Assembly (NCBI GenBank): GCA_949152475.1 | Contig: OX424564.1 | Coordinates: 32,858,165 to 32,922,164, forward strand | DNA from: Terebella lapidaria | Lineage: Eukaryota; Annelida; Polychaeta; Terebellida; Terebellidae | Direction: 5' to 3' | DNA length: 64,000 nucleotides | In this document: one piece after another, positions 38,327-51,503 of the stretch | Layout: each line of letters starts with the position of its first letter | How positions within the stretch are numbered: position 1 is the first letter of the stretch | Position numbers and translations under genes: made by a program | The notes under the pieces: model-generated | The model's database searches: none | Seen by the model: the letters and a program-made list of their open reading frames with translations, nothing else | Told to the model about the DNA's origin: nothing

Positions 38327-41300
38327 GTATGTGTGATTGTGCGTCTGTCTCTGCTGGGTTGGTGGGCGAAAGAACATCGGTGGTTATTGTTGATCTATAG
38401 TCAAGGGCAAGATATTAGAACTTGTCAGTGGGGTGCAGGGGAGTTTCCAGGGGCCATTTTCAGCTTGGTGCGTTCGGAATTTATTGTTTGAGGAAATGAC
38501 CTGATAAAATTTTATTCCTACGCTGACATATTTCTTTCTTCATTAGATTCTTTCGATATTAACTTACTGTTATAATACAAACTGTTGCAGTCTAAGTACA
38601 TACAAGCGTAAAACAAAGCAACAAGCAGGAACAATATTAATGAGGTTTGGGAAGGCTCTGGTGCTCTAAAGATGATAATAAATATATATTAGTTAGATAC
38701 AGACGTGGGGGGGAAAACATGATGCAAAATCAGGAGAAAAGCTTGGTCGAATTCATGGAAACATCCCGACTGATAGACAGGAACATTCTGATGCGTTTCC
38801 GTGGCAATTAACACACCACCCCCAGGGGGTGGCTCTTTGCTCGGCAGCGGGCAGGAGATGTTACCGTTGCTATAAATATATATTCTTGGAGATGTTTATT
38901 ATCTCCAGAAATCAATCATATGGACTTTATCTGTGGCTTCTGATTATCTCTTGGATGTTTTTCCAGAGCTTCTCGTTGTGTAACAACGTTTGAAGTACAA
39001 GTTTTTTGTCGTGTGCTACACTGATATCTTGGCACATGTTCATACACCGCGCTCGCTCGCTCGGGACACCAGCCTTTCCTCCTCTTCCGATACCTATTTT
39101 TCAACCTAATGAACAAATTGTTTCAGATGGGGAGCTTTTCTTTGCTTTCCATATTTCAATGCTCTGTAAAAAGCTTTTTCTCCTTTTTACATAAGTAATA
39201 CACAAGTAAGAAGATAAGAGCCATGTATTATATTGCAATGAAAGCAGTGCATTATTATGGTGCTTTATCATGTACCTTTCATTTGGCACATACCACACGG
39301 CCAGCATATCTTCTGCTGCTAAACAAAGGAAGCAATATTATCATTAGCGCCTACACGGACAACCTCCCACCCCTACCCCTATTTTCCAGTGAAAAAGGGA
39401 AAAGAAAATTTGAAAATCAGAAATGATTCCCTACATAATAATCAGATTTTATGGCTGAGGCCCTTCACTCCACATCGCCCAGTATGTCCTCAGCTCGTTC
39501 ACCCGAGTTACCTCAGAAAGTATTCCGCGGGTTTTGGCCGGCGGCCGATTAGCACTGACCGACTTCCATAGTGCGGACTGGACGATCCGTGAACTCAGCT
39601 AGGGTCAGTGGCACGGGGCCAGTTCATTCACTCCTTGCATCCCTCGCGTATATCCATTCAGAGCAGTCATTGGCACTGGTCAATACTGTATCAATTGGGT
39701 GAATCTATCGCGAGTCGCGTCTTTGCGGCATTATGGGAGAAATCTTTGGCGGCTTAATTAGCATGCATTGAACAGAGGAAGCCGTTCTAAGCTTCCTGTG
39801 AGGATTCAGCTGAAATGATGTCCGTACATTTTGACTTAGATTTTTGAATCTGCAAGTGGACATACAAATGTTTAAAAAAAAGATTTATATTCAAATATGT
39901 TTCAATATCAGGATCCAACTGCTGGCGAAAATGGTTAACCATTTGTCCTGTGAAGATTCAAAATTTCAAGTGAGCAGTATTTATTTATATCAAAGCTTGA
40001 TTTCTGAAATGTTTCATCCACCTGTTCTCAATTCTCTGTACATCACAGTGCATTCCCGGGATTGAAACCAGTGAAGCACCAGTCACTTTCTTCAATTTAT
40101 GGCACGTCTATGTTATCTACACGGCTAGGAAATCTCCAGAAAAAAAACTCCCACCGAGATCCCTCTGTAGTGACCCCTATTGATATCTCAACCATGGGAT
40201 AATTGCACCTCCCTCCAGGGATTTTTTTTGTGTAAATAAACCCTCCCCTTCCGGATCCACACTGGGGTGGGGGCCCGGTCTGCCGCATCAAGCACGCAAT
40301 TAACATAGTCAAAGCAATATATTCCATATCTCGCTGAGCCTACCCATAATGCACTTGTTAGGGGCATCTGGTCACTGTCAGCAACAACTGTGAGAAGTCC
40401 GTTTAATGGCATCGAACTGAACTTTTTCTTGGGAGTTTTCATCTTAGCGGTGGATGATTTCCGAAAACGTATGGCCATTAAACTTGTGACTGGAATTCTA
40501 AATGGAGAAATATTGTGGGTTAGTGTGATAAATATGTCTTCCCCAACTATGTGCGGTTATGGGGAAAAGAACACTTGCCTGAGTTGAAGTTACCGTCAAC
40601 AAAAGGCAACTGGACACAATATCTGTATGTGAATAATTAATTGTTTAGCATCCCGCGAGTAGCAAGTGTCGAGCCAACAGCTGTCTTATGTCATCTGTCA
40701 ACATGTTCCGACACTGACCCACGCTACTCAACTATGATGCCTCCTTGTGCATTTCTGAATTGATAGCAGACAAAAATGTCCCCCATCTCTCCGTCCGCCG
40801 TTCGTCGGTCTGTCCATCCATTCATTGTCGACATTCCCCTGGGTGTCCAGACCTCCCCCCCCCCCCCCCAAACACTTGAAGTTACTCATCTCCTGGGTAC
40901 ATTCTCTCGAGTTTTTACTGGATTGGACGGGGTATGCTTGTGTTTTAAGTTAGGGGAGGGGGGGGGGGGGGTGTCCATTGGGGCTGTGACAACAATAACA
41001 GGAGCACTGTCACACTGACATGAAATATGGATTGTCCTTTCTTCAGGGGTCATGCATGGGACTTCCAAGCCACAGGTGGAAAGCCCATTAGAACGGAGTG
41101 TGGGACCTTACTCCTAGCTAGAAATCATGACCTTGTGAAAGTTTACAAATAGCCTGCAAGACAAGCTCTACTTTTTCACGGGCAGATAGTAATTAGAGAA
41201 TTATGAGTTTCCCAGCTGAAAAATTGACTTGGTCCTCGGCGGAATCACCTTCTTTGTTTTCACTATGAATGAAATTGGGGGTGGGGGGGAGAGTTTCGAG

Positions 41301-42839
41301 TCACTATAGTGACAAATTTAGGGGTCAGTTGGTAGTTGATAGTAATTGTGTTGAGGTAGGTGTCACTTTTAACGTGAATTATGGACAGTACATTCCCAAA
41401 AGAAAATATACCGAGTGCAAACTGTATAAGCACCCAAAGAACATTTTTGATGACTTTTCTGATGTCCAGCAGGTTCTGCAGTTTGCATCAGTGCCCTTTC
41501 CTTGCAGATAATGACTGCAATGTACCCACAAGGATCCAGATGAACTTGAGAATGTAGATCCAGATTAATATCTGATCCAGGGGGGAATAGTTTTCCAGTG
41601 ACACATGGATACTGTACGCTGATATCTCTTAATCCTACCACTTGCCCCCCCCCCCCCCCTTCCTCCCCTCCGGCCCCCCCCCCCCCCCCTCCTCCACCAC
41701 GGCCACCAGACAACCTCCCAATATTTATAGGAATCATAATCTTGTAATGAGATATGTGGGTATATTTTTTGTGTCTATGCATGTGCAGTCAGCCAACACC
41801 GCCCGCCCCCAACGTTTCATTCTGCGGTATAAGAACCAACAAGGGGAATGATATGTTTTTAGAAGGGGATGGGCATGGAAATCAGGAAAGAAAAATAAAG
41901 TCGAGATTACTAGCATCAGTGGCGATTCGCTACCAAGAATGAAACAGAAGCAATGTTTTGTATAGATCTTGCAACTTGATCACCCTCCACCGTTTTTTGT
42001 GAAAGCGGGTGGGGGTCCGTGGGGGTGTTGGATCTTTGAAGGATTCAATGAGATGTAGAAGACCCATCAGGGCCGAGTCCCGAATGTTTACACTAATTAC
42101 AGCAATCCGGATCGCCCGCCGTGTTTGATCCAAGCCAAAGGCGAGCATCCTTGTGAATATCGGGCAGTTCTCACGATCCTACGTGCGTTACCTGGTATTG
42201 TGGTACCTATTGGTGAAATGTGATTTCTTTCGATATCTGAAATTTTTCACTCATAAGTAAAAAAATTATAGTAAGTGTTGGTATATTAAGGCTGATTAAC
42301 AATACATCTTGTTCTGTATTGTATGATGATAACTTTTTACTGATGAGTCAAGAATATCTTTTGGTCGAGATTTTTCGCACCTATCGGGCATCACATCCTC
42401 TTGTTATTGCATGCAGCCGCGAGATTATGGGATATTTGTGAGTGTCTCTGTTCCGGTGTTATATCTCTTTGTTGGCCATAAAGTTTACCGCGGTACCATA
42501 TCCCACTTGGGAAAACGGAAGACATCAGCTTGAAAGCAACAGAGAAAAAACTGCATCCTGATCAAAAGGAAACTCTGCGCCCAAGTCCATTGAGTGTGCT
42601 AAAACGTAATCCACCGGTCAAATGCTCTTAATTTATTGTCACTTATTTGTCATACGTCAGCTGCACAGCCACATGACGAAAGCGTCCACCATACTTCAAA
42701 GAGTTGTTCTACGCTGATTCGGTTGGTTGTCGATGTATATGAGTGGTGTAGCCTGTTGTGTGAGAGCCCTGCTGAGGACATGGCAGATAGATATGATGTC
42801 CACCAATGTCTGATGGATATTTCCGAGGTATGCTAATTC

Positions 42840-42977
42840 CACCGCTTTCGTCCTTGAACCGACGTCAAAAGTCGACTGCCCTGTCCAGTGCATGGTCATC
42901 GAGGTAGTGGTCGTCAGTACTTAGATTTCATTTCCTCTCGGTCAGATAATTCTCCTCAAATTGCAGGAGATGTCCAG
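42840..42977 (+). other. CpG-containing stretch ending in a strong splice donor
   Basis: GTCCAG|GTATGTAC at 42977 is a good donor. A TTGCAG acceptor 11 bases before it is too close to define an exon, so only a first-exon reading would work. Weak evidence. Confidence 0.15.
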
Positions 42978-43189
42978 GTATGTACATGGTGGGAAACGTT
43001 GCCATGGTTTCTGCCCCGATGGGTCAAAGGTGGGGCCTTAATGCCTCTGGGGATGGAACCTTGGTGTGGCCGGCCGTCTCGCTCCGCACACGGACAGACA
43101 AAACAAAAGACAACAGTTCCACACCGCACAGATTGCGATGATGCCTCGCTTATTGATCAGCGAATCCTTTTAAGATATTAAATGTCGAG

Positions 43190-43430
43190 AAGCCAGGGCG
43201 ACTTGTAAGTCTTCGACTTCACTTGTAAGCGGGAGGGGAGAGGGAGAAAGAAATTCCGTGCCGATTTCTCCCCGTCACTCGTCTCATTCCCGATCCTTCA
43301 GAATCATCATCGAGCTGCCGTCGCCCCCTCCATCGCGACCCAGACACCGAGACGAGTTCCCTTCTCCGCGGATCGTCCACGGGTCGGTCGTAAGCCGCGG
43401 CCTAGCAATTAGTACCTACGCGGCATAATC
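43190..43430. promoter_or_regulatory. CpG-rich pocket
   Basis: Many CG dinucleotides, including CTCCGCGGATCG and GTAAGCCGCGGCC, in an otherwise AT-rich desert. Could be a methylation-free regulatory element or an alternative promoter. No TATA box seen. Confidence 0.25.
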
Positions 43431-46400
43431 TGACCATATTGAAACGTACGACTCCACAAATGCTAATCACCGAGGAGCATGTGTCAACAGAAGGAGGCAT
43501 CGCTCCACCAGCCACTGTCGCCCAATATCCTGCAATTCCCCGACAACAGAAACCAAGATTGAGATCTGGCCGGGTTTTTTCCCCGTTCAACAAAAGAAGA
43601 CTTGCCAATGAGTATTGGGGTGAGAGGGTAGGGGAAAGGCACAGGAAATCCTAGGGACGATGATGGTTTGGGGGGAGGGGGCCATGTAGGGGAAGGGACT
43701 TGAAGAGCCAAGGCAGGGGCTGGATTGGGTTCAGTGCTATCTTTTATCCCCCACCGACTAAGACTAATAGCAGGGAGAGGAGGTGATTAGCGGAGGGCAA
43801 GGCCCCTGATTGGGCCACGAGATGGACACGGGCCCTCGGTAAACAGACGTGGAATTAAAACCTTATTAAGTGTCTTTCACACGCAAATGAGGAGACTGCC
43901 GACAAAGCCGGGGTTGTCTCCTGATGACGAGGATGGCGAGGCAGGGAACCACAGCGCAATTTTGACGGACTGCGTAGACGAACAGATATACGGACAGAGG
44001 GCAGACGTGGACAATAGCAGTGGCACGACAGACACGTGTTATCATGGCTCTAACGTGGACAGAGATGATGATATTTTTGTGAGGTCGATCTGTCGGTCCA
44101 CATACAAACTGTGGATGTAGCTGCTGCAACTGTGCGACCACCTTCCGAATGTAGCTGGTTCCTGGGTGTTTTGGATGTAGGCGGTGGACTCTCAGCGGAG
44201 GTCAGCATGGAACCAGGTAGGACACTGGTTGTGTGTGACTTGTGTCGCGGCTGGTGTGAACAATGTGTCGTGAGTTATGACAGGATTGAGTGGGGAGGGG
44301 GAGAGGGAGAAGGGGTTAAGCTGTTGGAAGCACATTCTGTTTCGGCTTGTGACCATTGTGGCATCATAATGCAAACTGATATGGTCACTCTCTCTGTTAT
44401 ATGCAGTGATGGTTACAGTTGTCACTGGTTTACAATCTTCCATTCCTTGTGCCTCACATGGTGAAGTACATGTATAAAAAATTAGATAGATGCTGTCTGT
44501 TTTTATTTGATGAATGCTATGATTGTTATCTTCACTTCCTGTATTTCAAATCCAGCAGAGTTATCGATGAGCAGTCAGAAAAAAAAAACCGAGTACAAGC
44601 CCAGGTGATACAAACAAAGCGTAATAAAAAAGGTGTGCTGATGATATGCACACACATGCCGCTCTGTAGGCCCATTGTAATCTTTTCAAAGAACCAGAAA
44701 ACTACTGACTTCCCGTAACTTACAAATTTTAATTTTACAACTTTAATTGCAAGCAAACACCAGCCTTCATTCATGCATACATGGCCGCCTCTCGCAAGGT
44801 AATGAAGGCAAAACTGGTCCCCACAAAGATTTCCACGGAAAAAATTGTTCAGCAGCATATGGATAATTACCATCGGTGAAAGAATAAAGGCTCCCCGGTA
44901 TGCTGATAAAATTAAATGGTCTCCCCCCTCCCCCCTTCATATGTCATCTGGAGACCTGCTCGACCCATCGTGCTCCTTCGCTCCCGCTGATGATTATTAA
45001 AAATGCATTTTTAAAGTCAACAGGATTACTTTTAGTTGACCCACAATGCACTTTGATTGCCTGCTGTTTCCTGTGTGATGTTAGTCTTCATGCAAATCTG
45101 CAGACACGTACAGACACCAAGGGGTTTTTCTGATCACTGGCCTCGGAATCAACACACCCCACCCCTCACTCCTGCTCACACGAAGAACCTTGTCCGACAA
45201 GATTTCCTTCCTCTGGTAATGCTGCCAATATTTCCCTTGTCTTCTGGTCATTAAAATTCCTCGATTTTTTTTAATGAAATCGCCATTATGTGGAAATGTG
45301 TGGCACAGGGCCCTGTCGATTGACCTGCAGATCGATATTATATTTTAATTCACTTCAAAGGAACTTCTCACGGAACGAAGGTGCAAAGATTTCAGCCAAA
45401 AGAGAAGCAGTCATTAAATGTTGTGCATTCTCTCCTTGCGTTCTCAGCGCGCGCGTAATGAGATTCGTAGGTCGCCTCGCCTGTTCATGACGTGTTTGGC
45501 CCCAGTCAATATTTGCAGTGCGTTTATAAAAGAAAATGTACATATGTCAGGTTAGGTGATGTTTCACGCGTTGCCTGGGACAATGCAATGTAAGTAATTA
45601 ATAGGTGATAGTCCTTGCCTGCTTTGTAGGTAAACACTCGAGCCGTGGCGACTGACAGATTCTCTCGTAATTGGATGCAAAACCCGCTACGTGCGGGCCC
45701 CGAGCTCTGCCGTAAGATCGTCATGCATACACTTGTGTGCCGTATTGATGAATCATCTGATGTATAATTGACAGATTACAGAGTGAGGCCGGGAGAGGTC
45801 TGCCGTTGCATGATGGGAAGGTCACACGCGTGCCATGAGAGTTGATCCCTCGAAAAATTAACAAGGCTGATACAATAAGTTGTGCGGCTTCCCTGCCTTG
45901 CCGCTGGTCGTGAAAAGGGAGCCGAGGAGGAGTGTTCTGACCGAGGAATAATTGAGGAATGAAGATAGAAGGTAGAGCAATCAGCCAAACAACTTCGCCA
46001 CAAGTTATTAGATGTATTGTTCAAGCCGTGCCCAATAAGCTCTAGAACCATTGATTGCACCGCGCATTAGCGTCAAGTTCTAGAGCCTTATCACCGGCAA
46101 ATATGTTGCTTTTATGAATCACGAGCAATGGAAATCAGTCTGGGTTTTGTGGAGGAGCGACAAAAAGCACTGCAATACTTCCTAGAAGCGCTGGTTTGGC
46201 AGGTTATCGCCTTGGATGTATGTCAATGGCACTGCTACGCTAAGCTGGCGCCAGCGGCCTCATCGCCGATAATTAAAGAAAACAAGTCATCTTCGCAAAT
46301 ATTGGATGCAGCATAATTTGGCCACGCGTGGTTGAAGCCCCATAGAAGCTGAGTTCTGCCTTCACAGGTCTCCGATCAACAACAATAGACATGCGTTGGA

Positions 46401-47689
46401 ACAATGGCTTCCGTCCAAATTCTGGCGTTGTTTCTTTTATATCAAACGCCGCCGCAGACTTGTGTGGAAGACCTCTCGTTAGCATGACGAGATTGAAGCA
46501 CGCGGGGCGCTGGCAGCATTGAGAGGGGGGTAATGGAGCACCCCAGATTATGAGGAGTAGACACAATGCTCAGACGCTCGCCCGGTCACAGGCATTATTT
46601 GGCCGAGGGGAGAAACAACTGTGGCTTCTGTTGATGTTGTCGCTGGTTTGGTCTCCTGCTTGGTGTCTCTGGGTGTTAGAGCGTGTTTTCTAAGGCTTCT
46701 CAAGTCGCACGCCGTGAGGATATCGTCCGAGCAAGCGGACGGACGGACAAGCGGTGGACAGTGTACTGACGAGGTGAAGGTGTAGGGGGCGCCATCGATG
46801 ACCGAGACTCTGGACACAATCGCTGACTTGCCTCGTGTAAATAATTAATTTTGAGAGCGAGAGCAAACGAGACGCGGGGAACTCTCTGAGGTGTTATGAG
46901 GTGAAAAGAAGCGCCTAATAACCGCTCATCACCAGCGGTACCGCGGCCCGACAACTAAGTGATTAAATCATGCAAAATTACCCCCAGTTGAAGGTCACTC
47001 TGCCTTTGAACTGGAATAATTTGGGTTTTATTCCGTGGACGAGCGACCTGATAGGGTTTCATCTAGAGACAGAAATGGGAACGTCCACTAATGGATTAGT
47101 GTGTCCCTCACCACCCCCCTCTACCCAAAACTGTCACCTCGCAGGCACAAGCACCTCCTGGTGGTAATGAGGAGAAGCAGGACCGCTCCGGGAGGTGTCT
47201 GGGACGTCAGACGTACAGACGACGGACTGATGAGCATTACAAGTGTTCGCCTAATTAGGACTGGACAGGACTGGACTTGTGCTGACTTTGAGGACAGGGG
47301 TGCTGGGTGGTGGGGTGGGATCCAGGGGTGGTGGGAGCTGTCGTGTTACCCTTGGATACCCTCGGGCTAAAACATGGAGGGCCGCTGCAATCACAACAGT
47401 ATTTCCATCTACTGAAAGGACTCTCATATTGAGATGTCATGATTTTTCCCCTGAGTGGTAAAGTGGGATTGGGGAAGGGAGTTTATTTTGGGGGGTGGGG
47501 GAAGCTGGGCAGGGCACGCTTTTGGTGTGGGACTTTTTTGTGTGTTTGAGAAGATTTGAAGTTGTCATTTTTATGACAAAATCGCTGGGAGTTGTTTAAG
47601 TGACTGTTGTACGCCCGCAAGATCTGCAAGTGCCATAAACGATGGCCCACCACATGTGCAGGCATGTTTCTTTGGTGACACCACTCCGG

Positions 47690-47930
47690 GGGTCGTAAAT
47701 TATTATTGCCCTCTTTTCTTTGTCGCGGAGTATTTACCTGCCGCCTAATTGCAGCACCTACACGGACCTCTCGGCCAAACTGGGAATTGATTAAAATTGT
47801 TTCGTGCCTTTAATAAAATTTTACGCTTTTATTTTTTGCCGGCTGCGACGGGCGATAACTTTGACGTAGGTGTTGCGCACTTGAAGGAGCGGGGCCGCAG
47901 CAGACTGGGCCATTGTTCTTCTTCAACAGA
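47690..47930. promoter_or_regulatory. Possible regulatory element
   Basis: Mixed AT-rich cores (CCTAATTGCAG, TTGATTAAAATT, TTTTACGCTTTTATT) next to CpG-rich text (GGCTGCGACGGGCGATAA). Looks constrained by eye, but conservation cannot be tested here. Confidence 0.22.
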
Positions 47931-49349
47931 ATTATGAAGTAATGACTTTTAATGCCGTATAAGACCATTTATCACTGAAATTTGTGGTGATCTCAATTTG
48001 TTTGACCTTATCAACCCCCCATCCAACCCCCCCCCTCCCCCTTACACACCCAGACCCAGCATGTCATTTCTGGCCAAAAGTTTCATTGTATGGTTTGGAG
48101 GTGATAAGACATGGCTTACTCATAAAATTGGCTAATTAATGCAGTTTGCTTTGAGAATACTTACATAGCTAAGCCTTTATATGTTATCTTTATTGCCTGA
48201 TTGGTTTGGTCTGCCTCGTTATGTGTGTGATATTGCTGTCCATCCAAAGGGCTCTTCAGCTTTCAACGCAGTTATTTGGACAAAAAATATTGGATAGTGG
48301 GAACTGTTGAAAAGCCCAGCGTCGCACCTGTTGTGTTCCAGATTATTATGTGCTGATTCTCTGCATCTGTAGTCTGACAGTGGAATAAATATGTTATATT
48401 CTCAAAACTGTAAGTACACCACAATTAAATATGAATCTTAACGATGGACTCGAATCATCAACAGATTTGTATATGTTTTCAATATCAAAATCACATTGTA
48501 CTGTCAAGGTACTATTCCGAAGGACATTAGATTGTGTGTGATTCCACGATTCTCTAGCTGACTGAGTACACATAGGTAATATTAGGAAGGTGGGTGCCCA
48601 GCGACGGGAAGAGCAGGACACTGTCGTCAGTGAGATTACGAGTTGATCACCGCTCAGACAGCGTAAACTGTCACACAAAAACCCGTCAACTGTGCAGGCC
48701 AGGCTTCCCTAACGGCATATGTCAGTGCGTCTTATCAATTTTTCATAATGACTCTCATGATACACCGCGAGGGCGGGCTTTATTATGCCGTAAAGCCTCG
48801 CGCAGTGCTTCATCATTTTGTCCAACGGCAAAGAACAATATACAAATTGACCCGGTATTAACTGACGTGGAAATTCATTATCGATGCGGCGCATTCCTCG
48901 CATTTCAAAGCGGACACCTCACATTACGCCATTGAGTTATTCATAACCTGCGAAATACGAATATATGCGACTATAGTGTGCTTGATTGGGAGGGAGGCCT
49001 AATACTTTGGGCCATTCATCACTTATTTCATGGTCGTGTTTTGTTCTACCGTTGGGGATGAGAGGGGGAGCGCAAGGGTATAATGTGGAGTCACCCTTCT
49101 CACTCCATTGTTTCTACATAGTGCATATCGAAAAATTATTCATGTATGTTTTTTATCATTCATCAGTGGCTGGTGCTAATGACTCTGATGGGAACAGCAG
49201 GGAACGAACATGTTTTTGACATGACGGCAGTGTGACAAACTGACTTTGCTATGTCGCCCGTCCGACCTCGGCTCTGTACACTGAGCTAGCTACGTCTTTT
49301 GTTCTCCGGGTCAACGTGTTCTACAGATAGAAACCACCCGGGATATCGC

Positions 49350-49374
49350 GGGGGGGGGGGGGGGGGGGGGGGGG
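49350..49374. repeat. Longest poly-G tract (about 25 G)
   Basis: An uninterrupted G run, the longest of about thirty-five G or C tracts of at least ten bases in the window. Others include 4110-4130 (C21), 19623-19642 (G20), 25707-25727 (G21), 19348-19364 (C17), 32689-32705 (C17) and 37178-37194 (C17). Exact lengths may be affected by sequencing error. Confidence 0.9.
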
Positions 49375-50604
49375 CGTATGGATGGACAGAATGTATTCAC
49401 AACTTCTTGTACAATTCTTGGCAGAAATATGGTCATAAAAAATTGAATATCTAGCACTGTGGTCTGCATTGTCTTTTTTGCATATATTGTTTTTCCGACA
49501 GGCGGGAAAAGAGATCTCTACGTTACCTGGATGTCAGTATATGGCCATATTTGGGCAATCTATCTTTTGTGCGGCTGATACGTGCAGGCGTTAATTACCA
49601 TGGCTGCTTTCGAGTTTTATGCCCCTTCATCAACTGCAGGTAGCCTATTGTTTTTTCTGGCCGAAATTACACCTGCCCGAGAAATTTATGATGAAAATTC
49701 TCAACGTTGTGGGGGTCCCTCCCCTGAACGAGGACTTTTAGAGGTTATTAAGCCAGCCATGCATGATAGCTTCAAAGTAAATGTCAATGGCGACTGGGTC
49801 TCCATAGGCCGTTGTGTCCTCTAATGAGTGACATGTAGAAAGGCCATTAAGTTCAGCAAAGCAGTAAAAAGAAATTGGAAAAAGCAGCTTTACCTCTGGG
49901 TAATGACCAGAAATTTTTGAAAAATGATAATGACCTTTCAAACTGATTCATTCATTCTGTCCATACATTGTATTTGAATTCATTTGTCAAACATTTTATT
50001 GTCTGAAATGAATGGATAGACATAATTTGTGAAGTGGGTGTATATTTGAATCAGTTTGCCAATTACTCATCCACATTTGACAGAATCATCTTCGTTTTAA
50101 ATCAGTACAAAGTTGATGTAGACTGTCTTAAATAAGATTTCTTCTTCGCGAAGTTTTGAAACAACCATCGAAGGTACAGAATTTATGTTGCCGCTCTGTC
50201 GCTGACCACACTTGGCAAGAACGTTGTCAGCCTGGGAAAAAATCTGGCAATTAACAAGCGCATTTGACCTTGTCCACTGCAGGGACGATACAAGCCATTG
50301 TTTTCTAGCTTTCATTCGGATATTTCGTTCTTCTTTCTGTATTTATGTAGTAAGTTGTAGGCCCCAAAGTTAGGTTGTCATAGGCAGGAATATGTATATT
50401 TAGTCGAGAAAGTGTCCCCCCCCCCCCCCACCCCTCATTCGTTCACTCGTGTTTTCATTCATCAAGTTAACATCATGGACAAGTAGTAACGTAGATACTA
50501 CAAAGCAAAAGATGTTTTCGTTAACATGACGTTGATGTGTAAAACAATGTTCAGATTTTTAGGTTACCGGACCTTTGGTCCGATAACCTATTGCCATGGC
50601 GTTG

Positions 50605-50659
50605 CGTCCGGCGTCCGTCGTCCGTCGTCCGTCGTCCGTCGTCCGTCCGTCCGTCCGTT
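50605..50659. repeat. CCGTCGT/CCGT minisatellite
   Basis: Tandem GTCCGTC words grade into pure CCGT tetramers just inside the left end of the satellite-bearing element. Confidence 0.85.
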
Positions 50660-50784
50660 CACATTTTTATCTTTAAAGTTTATGATGGAATATTTCTGAA
50701 ATTTTGCACAAAAATAACTAAAAATATTTCCAGGAAAGGTTTTTTTTAGTTTTCTGATTTTCCAATTTTTTTCAAAATGGCGGC

Positions 50785-51503
50785 CGTTTTCGTCGAAAAA
50801 TGGCCAATTTTGGACTTTGACAATCATTTTCTCAAAATCTTATCAGTAACTTTTTTTCTTATTGATGCATAACACTCCTCCTATGTGCCCCTGTGACATG
50901 TATAAATTTCGTTGCCCTTGAATCGCTCGAAGTGGGCCATTTTGGGCCCAAACTCGGCCCAAATGGGACTCTCCCATGTTAAATTCTCCTATGCTTTATA
51001 ATGGGACACAATTAAGCCTAATATCTCACTTAATATTGAGATTAGAGACTAGGAATCAATTGTGCACATATAGGAAATGATATATCCTGAATATTCTGGT
51101 GACCTTGAATTTGACCTCTGACCTCGGTTTCAAGGTCAGAGGGCCATTTTCGTCGAAAAATGGCCAATTTTGGACTTTGACGGTCGTTTTCTCAGAATCC
51201 GTTCAGTAACTATTTTTCTTATCAATGCATAACACTCCTCATATGTACCCCTGTGACACGTATAAATTTCGTTGCCCTTGAATCGCTCGAAGTAGGCCAT
51301 TTTGGGCCCAAACTCGGCCCAAATGGGACTTTCCCATGTTAAATTCTCCTATGCTTGACAATGGGACACATTAAGCCTAATATCTCACTTAATATTGAGA
51401 TTAGAGACTAGGAATCAATTGTGGACATATAGGAAATGATATATGCTGAATATTCTCAGGGTCTTGAATTTGACCTCTGACCTCGGTTTCAAGGTCAGAG
51501 CAC
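50785..51503. repeat. Tandem duplication of a 360-bp segment
   Basis: TTTTCGTCGAAAAATGGCC occurs at about 50787 and again exactly 360 bases later, at about 51147. The downstream text matches with scattered single-base changes, including GCATAACACTCCTC and GAATCGCTCGAAGT. Each copy ends in one satellite-type unit. Confidence 0.9.

Larger units (their letters stand above)
38327..50560. other. Putative first ZFHX intron, no other gene seen
   Basis: If the exon ending at 38326 is real, this is intron. It holds poly-C/G tracts (40855, 40958, 41645, 41674, 49350, 50416) and CpG-rich pockets at 39.5, 43.2, 46.7 and 47.8 kb. Open frames are short and overlap on both strands. Confidence 0.55.

Noticed and set aside
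43887-44120. 77-codon acidic open frame
   Set aside because: Looks somewhat protein-like, but there is no acceptor, donor or homologue I can name, and a 91-codon frame overlaps it on the other strand.
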